DNA of 64,000 bases from Natronolimnobius baerhuensis (GCF_002177135.1 NZ_MWPH01000001.1:434001-498000); one strand, 5' to 3'. Shown: positions 8,683-17,305, numbered from the stretch's first letter. Notes: generated by a model from the letters alone, not told the origin. A program made the numbers and translations.

Positions 8683-10065
8683 TTAGAACGGTGGCGAGTT
8701 CGGGATGTCGCTGTCGAAGTCGCCGACGACTCGAACGCCGAGGCCGTGGAAGTCGGGGACGGCTTCGGCGTCGATGTCGTCCTGACCGAAGTCGTCGATT
8801 GGGTCCGGTTCGACGGTGTCGACGATTTCTCGGCTCTCGATGTCGAGGACGGAGAAGCCGGGCGTGACGCCGGTTGCGGCGTGGGGGTCACCGGACTGTG
8901 GGGCTGGGCCGCGCAGGGTGACGAACATGTACTGTCCGTCCGGCGAGGTCCACATGATGTCGGGTGCGTCGCGCTCAGCCGTGTCGTCGGACTGATTCTC
9001 ACCGTAGGCGTCGATCTCTTCGATGACCTCGTCGGTCTCGGGATCGACGATGACGCCGTCGTTGGTCTCACGGTTCAGGACCCACAATTCCTCGCCGTCG
9101 GGCGTGTACCAGAAGCCGTGTGCGTCGACGCCTTCGGTGCTTACGTCCTCCTCGATGATCTCGTCTTCGGCAGTGTCGTAGACGTAGTATGCGCCGACGC
9201 CGTCCTCGCCCTCGTCAGGGTTGGATGGGAGACCGGCGGTGAGGTAGAACTTGTCCTCGTCTGGGTGTGGCATGGTCCCACAGTTCGTTGGGACTTCATC
9301 CTGTGAGTAGGCGAGTTCGACTTCGAACTCGTCGTGGTCGACGATGACCAGTCCTGCGTCGTGGTAGCTTGGGCCGAGCGTGTGAATCGAACGTCCCTGA
9401 CTGTCGAACTGGTGGCAGATCGGGCTTGCCGAGTCGATGCCTGCCTCTTGGACGGTCTCGTCTTCTGGCAGTTCGATGTAGTCGTCGTACTCGAACTCCT
9501 CGTTCTCGAGGTCGGCTTCGACGCGAACGATTTTTTCCTCGGCGATGACGTCGACGTGGATGTACTCGTCGTTCGGGTCGAAAACGGCCATGTGCGAGGA
9601 CGCGCCGGTTTCGACGTTGCCAACGAGTTCGCGGTCTTCGGTTCGGAAGACGAGCGTACGCGCACCAGCCGTACAGGCAATGGCTGCGTACTCGTAGTCC
9701 GAGCTGAAGTCGATCATGTGTGGCGTGACGCCCTCGTCCGGAACGCCCTCGAGTCCGTTGAGGTCGATTTCTTCGACGTGGTCGAACTCGTCGTCGCCCT
9801 CACCGGGCTCGTAGAGGTGGACGTTGTCCAGTCCCTGATCGAGGGCCCAGACTTCGTAGTGACCGACGTCTTCGGTTTCGGTTTCCTCGTCTTCGCCTTC
9901 ATCGTCATCCATCGGTTCCTCGTCGTCTGACTCGTCCGGATCGTCGTCAGTGTCCGTCTCGGAGTCGTCTGGATCGTCGTCGCCGCTAGTACAGCCAGCG
10001 ACCGCAATAATACCAGCAGTCGCACTTCCCGCCAGTAGCTTTCGCCGCGTCGGATCTATCGTCAT
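8683..10065 (-). CDS. Tat-exported lipoprotein with beta-propeller-like repeats
   Basis: A 460-residue secreted protein. The ATG at 10065 gives MTIDPTRRKLLAGSATAGII followed by AVAGC, a twin-arginine signal with a lipobox. A very acidic linker (residues about 28-65, nearly all Asp/Glu/Ser/Thr) follows, typical of haloarchaeal lipoproteins. The body contains recurring blade-like segments (PHMIDFSSDYEYAAIA, SHMAVFDPNDEYIHVDV, AHGFWYTPDGEELWVLN, APDIMWTSPDGQYMFVTL), suggesting a seven-bladed YVTN/lactonase-like propeller. Several conserved His residues precede blades, so metal or redox cofactor binding is possible. The ligand is not identifiable. The long upstream region 10066-10365 probably carries its promoter. 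Confidence 0.8.
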   Translation of the reverse strand: MTIDPTRRKLLAGSATAGIIAVAGCTSGDDDPDDSETDTDDDPDESDDEEPMDDDEGEDEETETEDVGHYEVWALDQGLDNVHLYEPGEGDDEFDHVEEIDLNGLEGVPDEGVTPHMIDFSSDYEYAAIACTAGARTLVFRTEDRELVGNVETGASSHMAVFDPNDEYIHVDVIAEEKIVRVEADLENEEFEYDDYIELPEDETVQEAGIDSASPICHQFDSQGRSIHTLGPSYHDAGLVIVDHDEFEVELAYSQDEVPTNCGTMPHPDEDKFYLTAGLPSNPDEGEDGVGAYYVYDTAEDEIIEEDVSTEGVDAHGFWYTPDGEELWVLNRETNDGVIVDPETDEVIEEIDAYGENQSDDTAERDAPDIMWTSPDGQYMFVTLRGPAPQSGDPHAATGVTPGFSVLDIESREIVDTVEPDPIDDFGQDDIDAEAVPDFHGLGVRVVGDFDSDIPNSPPF

Positions 10066-10365
10066 ATCAACGTAGTCCGGACTGCGCCATGAAAAGGTTG
10101 CGGGTTTGAGGGCGTCTCCGTGGCAAATTTCGGGGTTTTGGGTAGATAGGGGAAAATATGGCCGCGAAATTATATCGGAGAGAAACAGGAGTCCTGATTT
10201 CGTCAGAACCCAGCATACGCCGGTTATTTTTGGGCGGAAATATGGCAATAATCTCCGCTTCCTATGTTTCGATTCACAGGAGTGTTCGGACAACACATGA
10301 TCTATCATGGGCGATTTGCGATCAGTGACTCTCGAGACGACCCACCACGTCCACGAGAACGAGCC
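10066..10365. other. Intergenic regulatory region, no gene seen
   Basis: A 300 bp gap upstream of the Tat lipoprotein gene and downstream of ribL. It is markedly AT-richer than the flanking genes. It holds a direct repeat, GGAAAATATGGC (10151-10162) and CGGAAATATGGC (10235-10246), and an AT-rich block AATTATAT near 10168. No frame looks coding. It is probably promoter and operator sequence for the lipoprotein gene. Confidence 0.4.
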
Positions 10366-10797
10366 TCAGGATCGGCGCTCGAGAATGCGGTCGATGATGT
10401 GGCGGGTCGATAAGAGTTCAGCGTCGGCTGCAGGCTCGCGGGCGCTTGCGCGCTCGACGACACAGTCGATTCCTCGGCGCTCGAGTTCGTCTTCGATGGC
10501 CGCCTCGTCGTGATGCTGGTCGTGGCCGAGTGCGATCACGTCGGGGTCGAGTTCTTCAATCGGAACGAAAATGTCCTCCTCGTGGCCGAGAATTGCTCGG
10601 TTGACTGCCTCGAGTGCGTCGACGACGGCGCGGCGCTGTTCGCCGGGGCAGATTGGCGTTTCCTTGTGATCGACGTTGGCCTTGCGCGCGACGATCACGA
10701 TCAGTTCGTCACCCATCGCAGCGGCCTCCTCGAGGTAGTGGACGTGTCCGGGGTGGAGAATGTCGAACGTCCCCTGGGCGATGATCGTTCTGGTCAT
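10366..10797 (-). CDS. ribL: Archaeal FAD synthetase (cytidylyltransferase-like)
   Basis: A 143-residue nucleotidyltransferase that adenylates FMN to FAD in archaea. [20 protein letters not shown] (start at 10797) contains the HxGH signature. STRHIIDRI near the end is the second nucleotide-binding motif. [20 protein letters not shown] lies in the middle. Length matches archaeal RibL. Glycerol-3-phosphate cytidylyltransferases share the motifs, but the archaeal RibL size and the neighbouring JAMM and RecJ genes fit the conserved haloarchaeal ribL locus. It lies 106 bp downstream of the JAMM gene on the same strand, so co-transcription is possible. Confidence 0.88.
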   Translation of the reverse strand: MTRTIIAQGTFDILHPGHVHYLEEAAAMGDELIVIVARKANVDHKETPICPGEQRRAVVDALEAVNRAILGHEEDIFVPIEELDPDVIALGHDQHHDEAAIEDELERRGIDCVVERASAREPAADAELLSTRHIIDRILERRS

Positions 10798-10903
10798 CGG
10801 GTCGCCCCCACACTGCCAGCGGTTCGGCTTGCTCGACGGTTGGTCGTCGGTTGTCCGTGCAGTTCGCCCATCGTCGCCTCCCTCGAGTAATCCCATCCCA
10901 TCG

Positions 10904-11401
10904 TTAGCCTCGCAAATCCTCGTCGATATCCGCCTGTGTAAAGTCGAAAAACTCCTCTGAATCGGGAAGATCGACGTCGACAACGTGCAAGTTCGTCGGT
11001 TTCCCGCCCGAATCGAACGCTTTCCAGTCGGAGCGGCGATACGGTGCGCCAATAATGATATGGACGCTTCCCCGACCAAATGTCTCTAAATCCGCGCTGC
11101 TCGGTCTGATAACGCCGTTTGGGTGCGAATGGACGCTCCCAAGTGCCTTGACGTCGTTTGGAATCTGACTCGTCCTGACGGTGGCGCTCACGCTGTTCGA
11201 CTCGGTCCCCGGCACCACGAGGATATCCGTGATTACCAGTCCATCCCGCTCGAGTCCGAGCCGATGCGCTTCGGTCCCGCGCAGAAAGCCCATGTACTCG
11301 TCGGGATGAGCCGCCTCCGAAGACTCGATGGCGAACTCGAGGGTTTCCTCGGCGATGCCGAGAATCTCGTTCGACCGAAACAGCGCGTCGAGCAGCCCCA
11401 T
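10904..11401 (-). CDS. JAMM/MPN+ metalloprotease, HvJAMM2-like
   Basis: A 165-residue JAB/MPN-domain protein. The start [20 protein letters not shown] at 11401 was chosen. The catalytic set is present: a glutamate in DEYMGFLRG, then [18 protein letters not shown], which provides the two zinc histidines, the serine and the aspartate (HxH-x7-S-x2-D). The family removes ubiquitin-like modifiers; in haloarchaea the related JAMM1 cleaves SAMP conjugates. The gene lies between ribL and a divergent recJ-like gene, the arrangement recalled for the second haloarchaeal JAMM protein. The actual substrate is not shown by sequence. Confidence 0.85.
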   Translation of the reverse strand: MGLLDALFRSNEILGIAEETLEFAIESSEAAHPDEYMGFLRGTEAHRLGLERDGLVITDILVVPGTESNSVSATVRTSQIPNDVKALGSVHSHPNGVIRPSSADLETFGRGSVHIIIGAPYRRSDWKAFDSGGKPTNLHVVDVDLPDSEEFFDFTQADIDEDLRG

Positions 11402-11534
11402 ATCTCCCCGTCCGGGCTTGCGGTTGCTAAACGTTCCGATGCGTGTGCTTCCCGACTCGACTCGTATTTCGGGGCTTCTCGCCACCGCTTCTTGACAAGG
11501 GTTATACGCGGCCACCCCCAAACAACGAGTCAAG

Positions 11535-13445
11535 ATGACACGAGCGTCCGCCGGGGAACCCGGCGCAGATGACGGGGATTCCGTCGTCTACGATCTCGAT
11601 GCTGATTGTACCGCAGATGATGTTGACCGTAACCGTACTTATCTCGCCGAAATCAACGGTATCGTCGATTACGGCGTCTTCGTTGATCTCTCCGAATCCA
11701 TCTCTGGACTCGTCCACGAATCCGTTCTCGAGGGCACCTTCGCCGTCGGTGACGAACTCGCCGTCGAACTCGAGAGTGTCCGTGACAACGGTGACATGGC
11801 GTTCGAACCCGCCGACGTCGACCTTGAGGATGCCACCGTCGAAGCCGTCTCCCACGAGTACTCCCTGACCGGCACCGGCCGCCTCGAGGCCAACGTCGGC
11901 GAACAGATCCACCTCGAAGGCGAAATCGTCCAGGTCAAACAGACCGGCGGTCCGACGATCTTCCACATCGCCGACGAAGACGGCGTCGTCCCCTGTGCCG
12001 CGTTCGAAGAAGCCGGCGTTCGCGCCTATCCGACCGTCGAAGTCGGCGACGTCGTCCGGATCACCGGGACCCCAGAACACCGCGACGAATCGGTCCAGAT
12101 TGAAGTCGACGGCCTCTCGAAACTCGAGGGCGAGGATGCTGCAGACGCCCGTGAGCGCATCGACGCCGCACTCGACGAGCGCGCAGAACCCCACGATGTC
12201 GAGCCGCTAATCGACTGGCCAGCGTTCGAGAAACTCCGACCAAACCTGCGCGAAGTCGCGAAACGACTCCGCCGAACAGTGCTTGAAGGTCGTCCGATTC
12301 GCGTTCGCCACCACGCAGACGGCGACGGTATGTGCGCTGCCGTGCCCGTCCAGATTGCGCTCGAGCGATTCATCGCCGACGTCCACGAGGACGACAACGC
12401 CCCGCGCCACCTCATCAAGCGCCTGCCCGCGAAAGCGCCGTTCTACGAGATGGAAGACGCCACGCGCGATCTGAACTTCGCGCTCGAGGACCGCGAGAAA
12501 CACGGTCAGCAACTCCCGCTCCTCCTTATGCTGGACAACGGCTCGACAGCCGAGGACGTGCCGGCCTACGAGACGCTGGCCCACTACGATATCCCAATCG
12601 TCGCCATCGACCACCACCACCCAGATCCCGACGCAGTTGGCGACCTGCTCGATGCCCACGTCAACCCGTACCTCCACGACGAGGACTACCGGATCACGAC
12701 CGGGATGCTCTGTGTGGAACTCGCGCGGATGATCTACCCGGATCTCACCGACGAACTGCGCCATGTCCCCGCCGTTGCCGGCCTTTCGGACCGTTCGAAA
12801 GCCGACGCAATGACGGACTACCTCGAGTTAGCTGCCGAGGAAGGCTACGACGAGGACCGCCTGCAGGACCTGAGCGAAGCGCTGGACTACGCCGCCTTCT
12901 GGCTGCGCTACAACTCCGGCGACCGCCTGATTCAGGACCTCCTGCAGGTCGGCAGCGACGACGAGGACCGCCACGACGAACTCGTCTCGTTCTTTGCCGA
13001 CCGCGCCCGCGCGGAAGTCGACGAGCAACTCGAGGATGCAATGCCCCACTTGGAGCACGAAGACCTCGAGAACGGCGCACATCTCTACCGCATCGACGTG
13101 GAGAACCACGCGCACCGATTCACCTACCCCGCACCCGGCAAAACGACCGGCGAGATTCACGACCGAAAAATCGAGGAGACCGGCGATCCCGTCATCACGG
13201 TCGGCTACGGTCCCGACTTCGCCGTGCTCCGATCCGACGGCGTCCGACTCGACATCCCCACGATGGTCACCGAACTCGAGGCCGAAATCTCCGGCGGCGG
13301 CGTCTCCGGCGGCGGCCACCTCGTCGTCGGGTCGATCAAGTTCGTGAAAGGGAAACGCGAGGAAGTGATCGACGCGCTGGTCGAGAAGATGGAAGACGCA
13401 GAACTCGACGAAGCGCTCTCGAGTGCGGCACCGATTGACGACTGA
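11535..13445 (+). CDS. RecJ-like DHH/DHHA1 phosphoesterase with S1 and OB domains
   Basis: A 636-residue single-strand-specific nuclease family protein. An N-terminal S1 domain (NGIVDYGVFVDLSESISGLV, about residues 35-90) is followed by an OB-fold (HLEGEIVQVKQTGGPTIFHI, about 115-185). The DHH domain begins with VRHHADGDGMCAA and has LMLDNGSTAEDV and VAIDHHHPDPDA; the C-terminal DHHA1 motif is GGGVSGGGHLVVGSI. In haloarchaea this architecture is called RecJ3/RecJ4-like. Roles in DNA repair or RNA processing are likely. The ATG at 11535 lies about 35 bp after a TTATAC box (11499-11504), so the mRNA is probably nearly leaderless. The divergent JAMM gene shares the promoter region. Confidence 0.92.
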   Translation: MTRASAGEPGADDGDSVVYDLDADCTADDVDRNRTYLAEINGIVDYGVFVDLSESISGLVHESVLEGTFAVGDELAVELESVRDNGDMAFEPADVDLEDATVEAVSHEYSLTGTGRLEANVGEQIHLEGEIVQVKQTGGPTIFHIADEDGVVPCAAFEEAGVRAYPTVEVGDVVRITGTPEHRDESVQIEVDGLSKLEGEDAADARERIDAALDERAEPHDVEPLIDWPAFEKLRPNLREVAKRLRRTVLEGRPIRVRHHADGDGMCAAVPVQIALERFIADVHEDDNAPRHLIKRLPAKAPFYEMEDATRDLNFALEDREKHGQQLPLLLMLDNGSTAEDVPAYETLAHYDIPIVAIDHHHPDPDAVGDLLDAHVNPYLHDEDYRITTGMLCVELARMIYPDLTDELRHVPAVAGLSDRSKADAMTDYLELAAEEGYDEDRLQDLSEALDYAAFWLRYNSGDRLIQDLLQVGSDDEDRHDELVSFFADRARAEVDEQLEDAMPHLEHEDLENGAHLYRIDVENHAHRFTYPAPGKTTGEIHDRKIEETGDPVITVGYGPDFAVLRSDGVRLDIPTMVTELEAEISGGGVSGGGHLVVGSIKFVKGKREEVIDALVEKMEDAELDEALSSAAPIDD

Positions 13446-13576
13446 TCGGGTCGTCGCTGTCCGTTAGTTTGGTTTTCGTCTCAATTACGCTGGTCGGAGG
13501 GTCACCCAGTGACGTCGCGCTTTCTACCCTCCGAACCAGCCGAAACAAGTGTCTAATCCGAGCCGTGACGTGGCGT

Positions 13577-13732
13577 ATGGCCGCATTCAGCACATTCGAG
13601 GACGCCGTGTCGGACTCTGAGCAGACCGGTGCATTCACCACAGCGAAGGTCGGTGTCGGTTGGGGACTGACTGATTGCCATAAGCAAATTCCGGAATTGG
13701 ACGATTGTAAACGTACCTATTATAGTGTTTAG
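13577..13732 (+). CDS. Possible small hypothetical ORF (51 aa)
   Basis: An ATG at 13577 gives MAAFSTFEDAVSDSEQTGAF followed by about 30 residues with two cysteines. The first part has native-like composition, but the end (KRTYYSV) runs into AT-rich DNA and lacks acidic character. It could be a genuine small gene, or the start of a truncated one. The remainder of 13446-13778 holds an AGTGT/ACACT inverted repeat near 13725-13740 and nothing else I can support. Confidence 0.25.
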   Translation: MAAFSTFEDAVSDSEQTGAFTTAKVGVGWGLTDCHKQIPELDDCKRTYYSV

Positions 13733-13778
13733 ACACTTATGTGGTACATAGACGCATTGGTATGTTCCGTGCTACCAA

Positions 13779-14102
13779 TTAAAACTGGTATCGGCGCTCG
13801 TCGTCCATCGTTGGATACTGATCTGCGCCGGTCATCTCCTCGAAGGTCATACCCGAGAGATACTCATCGTAGGTTACGTCGTAGCCAGACCGAAGTTGGA
13901 AATCGAGTTTGCCGGTCTCGACGGTCGACTGAAACAACATGTGGATCGCCCGGCGGACGAGTTCGTCCGTCTCGTCAGGTTCGAGCGCCGCCTCGAGCAA
14001 GGCGAGTTCGTTTCGAGTCTCCCGGTCGAGCGAGACCGTCAGTTCGTCGTCGAACTCAGTGTACGATTCCTGCATCTCCTCGGTTAGCTCCTCGAGGGAC
14101 AT
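13779..14102 (-). CDS. Conserved haloarchaeal hypothetical protein (107 aa)
   Basis: A 107-residue acidic protein starting MSLEELTEEMQESYTEFDDE at 14102. A predicted helix-turn pattern (DRETRNELALLEAALEPDET then DELVRRAIHMLFQST) resembles ribbon-helix-helix-like small DNA-binding or antitoxin proteins. The C-terminus (YDEYLSGMTFEEMTGADQYP) is of unknown type. No enzyme motif is visible. Codon use is native. It follows the F420/cupin cluster on the same strand with a 116 bp gap. Confidence 0.6.
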   Translation of the reverse strand: MSLEELTEEMQESYTEFDDELTVSLDRETRNELALLEAALEPDETDELVRRAIHMLFQSTVETGKLDFQLRSGYDVTYDEYLSGMTFEEMTGADQYPTMDDERRYQF

Positions 14103-14218
14103 GTCTGGATGCAGGCGGGGCGACTGGTTAGGCCTTTCTTCTTTTCTCCTTCGTGTCGGTTGATTCGGCGATTCGGTTTCGCCGGTTCGGATATCGGAAC
14201 CGTCGAACGATCCTCGAC

Positions 14219-14590
14219 TCAGGACTCGACGCTGTGGCCATCACTTTGCGGCGGGGCACCCATTCCGAGCACGCGCGCATCGCCGTCGGCATCGGGCGCG
14301 TTGTGCGCGCGGTGTGGGTGTTCCGGTTCGGCGACGAAGAACTGTCCTCGCTCGACATGGTACGTTTTCGTGGGCGTCTCGACGCTGAGCGTGCCCTCGA
14401 GAACGTAGAACACTTCCTCCTGTTCGTCGTGGTAATGTAGCCCGGAAAGCGGAATCTCCTCGCCGGGTTCGACCCGGTAGAGACGCAGTCCCATCCGTTC
14501 CATGCCCGCCGCCTCGCTGATATAGCGCATCTCTGACGGACGGTCCGGTTCCGGCTCGAGATCGGCAGGGTCGATGACGTGATAGCCCAT
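14219..14590 (-). CDS. Cupin-domain protein
   Basis: A 123-residue single-domain cupin. The start MGYHVIDPADLEPEPDRPSE at 14590 is favoured because a TATA-like element lies about 29 bp upstream; an alternative GTG at 14668 would overlap the previous gene by four bases and add 26 residues. The two cupin motifs are HYHDEQEEVFYVLEGTL (metal ligands His, His, Glu) and EPEHPHRAHN. The family includes isomerases, dioxygenases and sugar epimerases, and the substrate cannot be told. It lies directly downstream of the Dus-like and cofD genes. Confidence 0.78.
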   Translation of the reverse strand: MGYHVIDPADLEPEPDRPSEMRYISEAAGMERMGLRLYRVEPGEEIPLSGLHYHDEQEEVFYVLEGTLSVETPTKTYHVERGQFFVAEPEHPHRAHNAPDADGDARVLGMGAPPQSDGHSVES

Positions 14591-14610
14591 GCAGCAGTCC
14601 TCGTCCGACT

Positions 14611-14627
14611 GTGAAATAATAATTTTG
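14611..14627 (-). promoter_or_regulatory. TATA-like promoter of the cupin gene
   Basis: On the minus strand ATTATTATTTCAC stands out from GC-rich surroundings and is centred about 29 bp before the ATG at 14590, the spacing expected for a haloarchaeal leaderless transcript. It lies inside the alternative longer reading of the cupin gene, which is why the shorter start is preferred. Confidence 0.45.
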
Positions 14628-14664
14628 TGGGTCGTTCCCCCGTCTCGTCGATCTGTGGCGTCGC

Positions 14665-15411
14665 TCACGGACTCGCTTCTGCACCGAGGCGACGATCCAC
14701 TGCGTCGCTGACGCGCTCGAGCACGACCGGATTGTCACTCGGCCGGCCGACACTCACCGCGTCGGCTCCGTACTCGACGTACTCGCGGACCGTCTTGTCG
14801 TCGCGAACGCCGTTGTTGGCGATCACGAACAGGTCGGTCGCCTCGCTGATATCGTCGATCACCGATTCGGAGTCCATCGCATCGACGTGGACGAAGGTTG
14901 CGCCCGCATTCTCGAATCGCCGTGCGAGTTCCGGCAGGTCGACACCGGGTACTTCTGCGCGTACTTTCACGCCGGTCGTCACACCAGTTTTGGCAGCGGC
15001 TTCGACGTACTCACAGAGGCGATCTCCATCCCGCAAGAGCGTCTCGCCGCAGCCGACGGCACACAGTTCCTCCTGTCGGCAATGAGCGTTGATCTCGAGG
15101 AACGCGTTTCGATCACGACAGACTCGAGCGGCGTCGCCAATCGGCTCGGCGGTCGCACTCCGGACGTTGAACCCCGGTTGAATCGGGGCGTCTGCGAGCG
15201 CGGCGAGTTGCTCGTCGATAAACGCGAGCGGGTCGTCTGGAAGAAACTCAGTTCGGTCGCGGGCAACGAGTTCGCGGGCCGCGGCTCTCGACTCGGCCTC
15301 GAGTGCGATCCCCCCGAGGACGGCTGCACCGGCGTAGTCAGCGCCCGCTCGAGCCCAGTCGGCGTCTGCTTCCCCGCTGAGGCTGGCGAGTGCGAGCGGT
15401 GGCTGGAACAT
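14665..15411 (-). CDS. Dihydrouridine-synthase-like TIM-barrel protein
   Basis: A 248-residue FMN-type TIM-barrel protein starting [20 protein letters not shown] at 15411. FLEINAHCRQEELCAVGCGE carries the conserved Cys used as general acid in dihydrouridine synthases and their methanogen relatives. VTTGVKVRAEVPGVDLPELA, FVHVDAMDS and ADAVSVGRP give the late barrel strands that bind FMN phosphate. It is shorter than true tRNA-dihydrouridine synthases and lacks their C-terminal RNA-binding helical domain, so another reaction is possible. Its ATG overlaps the cofD stop codon by one base (TAATG), so the two are translationally coupled and may share an F420-related role. Confidence 0.65.
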   Translation of the reverse strand: MFQPPLALASLSGEADADWARAGADYAGAAVLGGIALEAESRAAARELVARDRTEFLPDDPLAFIDEQLAALADAPIQPGFNVRSATAEPIGDAARVCRDRNAFLEINAHCRQEELCAVGCGETLLRDGDRLCEYVEAAAKTGVTTGVKVRAEVPGVDLPELARRFENAGATFVHVDAMDSESVIDDISEATDLFVIANNGVRDDKTVREYVEYGADAVSVGRPSDNPVVLERVSDAVDRRLGAEASP

Positions 15412-16403
15412 TAGCTGGCGAGGTCGATTGCTTCTTGGACGGCCCGCGCGACGCGGGTAGCGTCTTCGGGCGAGTCAATCGTGATATCCGTCTGGATGGT
15501 CGGTCGGTCGAACTCAACGTCGTCGCCCTCGTCGACGATAAAGACGTCTGCGAAGGGGTAGGCGGTCGCCAGCCCGTGCGTATTCGGTTCGGCGTTGACC
15601 GCTTTCATCAGATCCTCGGCAGGCCCCGAAAATGCTTCCTCACCCAAAAACGGCGAGACCGCGACGACGGTCGTCTTCGCGAGCGCGTCCGCAAAGCCCG
15701 GCAACGCGAGCATCGGTCCGATACTCGTCACCGGATTCGACGGCCCGATCACGACTGGTCCCTCGAGCGCCTCGAGGACGCCGGGTGCGGGTGTAGCGTT
15801 CGAGGAGCCGCGGAATTCAACGGTTTCGACGGTTGGCTCGCCGCGGTGGCCGACCCAGTACTCCTGAAAGTGCATCATGCCCTGGTCGGTGTGGACGAGG
15901 CTGGCGACGGGGTCGTTGCTCATCGGCAGGAGCGAGACGGAGAGATCGAACGCGTCGGCGAGCGTCCGCGTCGCCTCGGCCAGCGTGTGGCCTTGATCGA
16001 GCAGGCTCGTGCGCGTGAGGTGGACAGCCCGGTCGCGGTCACCAATAGTCATGAACTCGGCGACGCCGGAGAATCGCCGCCAGCGTGCGAGTCGCCGGCC
16101 AGCGGTCTGTTTCTCGTCGGGCAGATACTGCGGTCCCTCGGGCAGGTCCGCGGCTGCGGCGAGATCCATCAGCGCCGAGTTCGTCCGGTGTGTATCGCCG
16201 GCGATCCCCCACCACGTCTCGCGGTCGAGGACGCCCCCACCCTGAAAGAGCAGCGTATCGACGTCCGGCGAGACGAACAGCCCACCAAGTTCGATGTCGT
16301 CGCCGGTGTTGGCGACGATTGTCGTCTCCTCCGGTGAGAATACCGCCCCCGCACCGTCTAATAGCTTCGGCGTTCCCGTACCCCCGGAGAGGAAGGTTAC
16401 CAT
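15411..16403 (-). CDS. cofD: 2-phospho-L-lactate transferase CofD (coenzyme F420 synthesis)
   Basis: A 330-residue enzyme that joins a phospholactate-type unit from its guanylyl-activated form to the deazaflavin F0, making F420-0. The N-terminus [20 protein letters not shown] is the CofD nucleotide loop. [19 protein letters not shown] and [19 protein letters not shown] are the characteristic substrate motifs. Full length compared with archaeal CofD. The start at 16403 is the first plausible ATG. It is the first gene of a short minus-strand operon with the Dus-like gene. Confidence 0.94.
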   Translation of the reverse strand: MVTFLSGGTGTPKLLDGAGAVFSPEETTIVANTGDDIELGGLFVSPDVDTLLFQGGGVLDRETWWGIAGDTHRTNSALMDLAAAADLPEGPQYLPDEKQTAGRRLARWRRFSGVAEFMTIGDRDRAVHLTRTSLLDQGHTLAEATRTLADAFDLSVSLLPMSNDPVASLVHTDQGMMHFQEYWVGHRGEPTVETVEFRGSSNATPAPGVLEALEGPVVIGPSNPVTSIGPMLALPGFADALAKTTVVAVSPFLGEEAFSGPAEDLMKAVNAEPNTHGLATAYPFADVFIVDEGDDVEFDRPTIQTDITIDSPEDATRVARAVQEAIDLAS

Positions 16404-16521
16404 ACGCTAGACTCTCGGCTGTCGGTGATTAATGGTTTTTGGCTGGCTCGTCTCGATGCGACTGTAGAAACGATTGTGTCCGACTGAGAACAACGCTATT
16501 TGCCGCTGTTGAACGCTTTGA

Positions 16522-16779
16522 CTAATGGTGCGTTTCAGCAGTTGTGCTGAAATGGTGGACGAGACACGCACTGGCGAGTTCACGAAACTGTTTCCACCAG
16601 CGTCGTGACACGAACGCACCGTCTCCTCGCGTGAGTCGAGAGTTACCCGTTTCACTCTGACGCCGTTGGCCGTCGCGTTCAGTATCCAACAGAGCGTTCC
16701 ACGCGTTCTGCAGTGACGAGAACTCACGATGGTTGATCAGCGGGTGAATCAGTTCGGGACGGAGGCACCACAGGTCCCG
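16522..16779 (-). pseudogene. IS5-type transposase C-terminal remnant
   Basis: The minus strand from about 16779 encodes a fragment with HPLINHREFSSLQNAWNALL and AFVSRRWWKQFRELASACLV followed by a histidine. This matches the C-terminal region of haloarchaeal IS5-group (ISH-type) transposases, where the WWKQFREL segment and the preceding catalytic-Glu helix are typical. The rest of the transposase and the terminal repeats are absent. The preserved part has diverged (ETGNSRLTRGDG in place of the expected NETVNS-type helix). It marks the left side of an accessory region. Confidence 0.65.
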
Positions 16780-16799
16780 TCGAAAAAAGTGACCCCCTG

Positions 16800-16985
16800 T
16801 TACTCGAGGTCGGAGCGAGCGCCTGGTGGGTCGGACGCCGGACTCGAGTCGGGGATGATTCGACAGCCACAGGGGGTGGCGTAGGCGTCGCCGGGGCCGA
16901 GGACGACGGTCATCGCCATCGGGTTGCCACAGGCCGGGCAGGTTCCGAGAGCCGATGCGTCGTCGGGGTCGTCCCCGTCGGTCAT
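16800..16985 (-). CDS. Small zinc-ribbon protein (61 aa)
   Basis: A 61-residue protein starting MTDGDDPDDASALGTCPACG at 16985; a longer in-frame start exists at 17027. CPACG is followed 20 residues later by CGCR, giving a CxxC/CxC zinc-binding set. The N- and C-terminal arms are acidic and disordered. Such tiny zinc proteins are abundant in haloarchaea and mostly unstudied. It lies between the transposase remnant and the structured RNA. Confidence 0.6.
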   Translation of the reverse strand: MTDGDDPDDASALGTCPACGNPMAMTVVLGPGDAYATPCGCRIIPDSSPASDPPGARSDLE

Positions 16986-17118
16986 CGCCCGTGCCCGGTC
17001 GTGGGATGGCTGCGAGGCTCGAGGCACTGTGTTCGCCTCTGATCGGCAACTGCGGTAGGTGGTAGTGTTGGTGCGACTCGAGAGCGCGGCGCTCGAGGTG
17101 TGCGATTCGACTGTCGTG

Positions 17119-17242
17119 CGGGATGTTTATATCCCGGTAGAATGAACGGAATCATGCTTCGGAATCCCTGGGTTGGGATTTGGAAGCCGTCTCGGGTGCT
17201 ACTACACCCGGGGCATTTCATTCATGCCCGGTTTGGCTTCCG
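17119..17242 (+). ncRNA. Candidate structured RNA: hairpins plus three-way junction, possible pseudoknot
   Basis: No good frame, but nested perfect complementarity. Hairpin A: CGGGAT (17119-17124) with ATCCCG (17131-17136). Hairpin B: AATCCC (17163-17168) with GGGATT (17175-17180). Outer stem: GGAAGCC (17182-17188) with GGCTTCC (17235-17241). Inside it two abutting hairpins: CGGGTG (17193-17198) with CACCCG (17205-17210), and GGGCAT (17211-17216) with ATGCCC (17224-17229). The last loop TTCATTC (17217-17223) is the exact complement of GAATGAA at 17140-17146, allowing a pseudoknot. G-U extensions (17162/17181, 17189/17234) favour the plus strand. A TTTATA box (17126-17131) lies in the loop of hairpin A; if it is the promoter, the RNA would start near 17155 and exclude hairpin A and GAATGAA. 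It resembles no riboswitch I can name. Confidence 0.55.
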
Positions 17243-17305
17243 GTTGCATTATTGACGTGATGTAACTTATATCTACTGTTACGGGGGTGGAATAGATGTC
17301 CGGTC

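Noticed and set aside
17119-17242. A retron or CRISPR-like origin for the structured region
   Set aside because: No reverse transcriptase, no Cas gene and no repeated spacer units were found, so neither label is supported.
17119-17242. Known riboswitch classes (TPP, purine, cobalamin, fluoride, preQ1, guanidine) or a hammerhead ribozyme
   Set aside because: None of their conserved core strings is present; the three-way junction lacks the fixed junction bases of purine riboswitches and the CUGAUGA/GAAA core of hammerheads.
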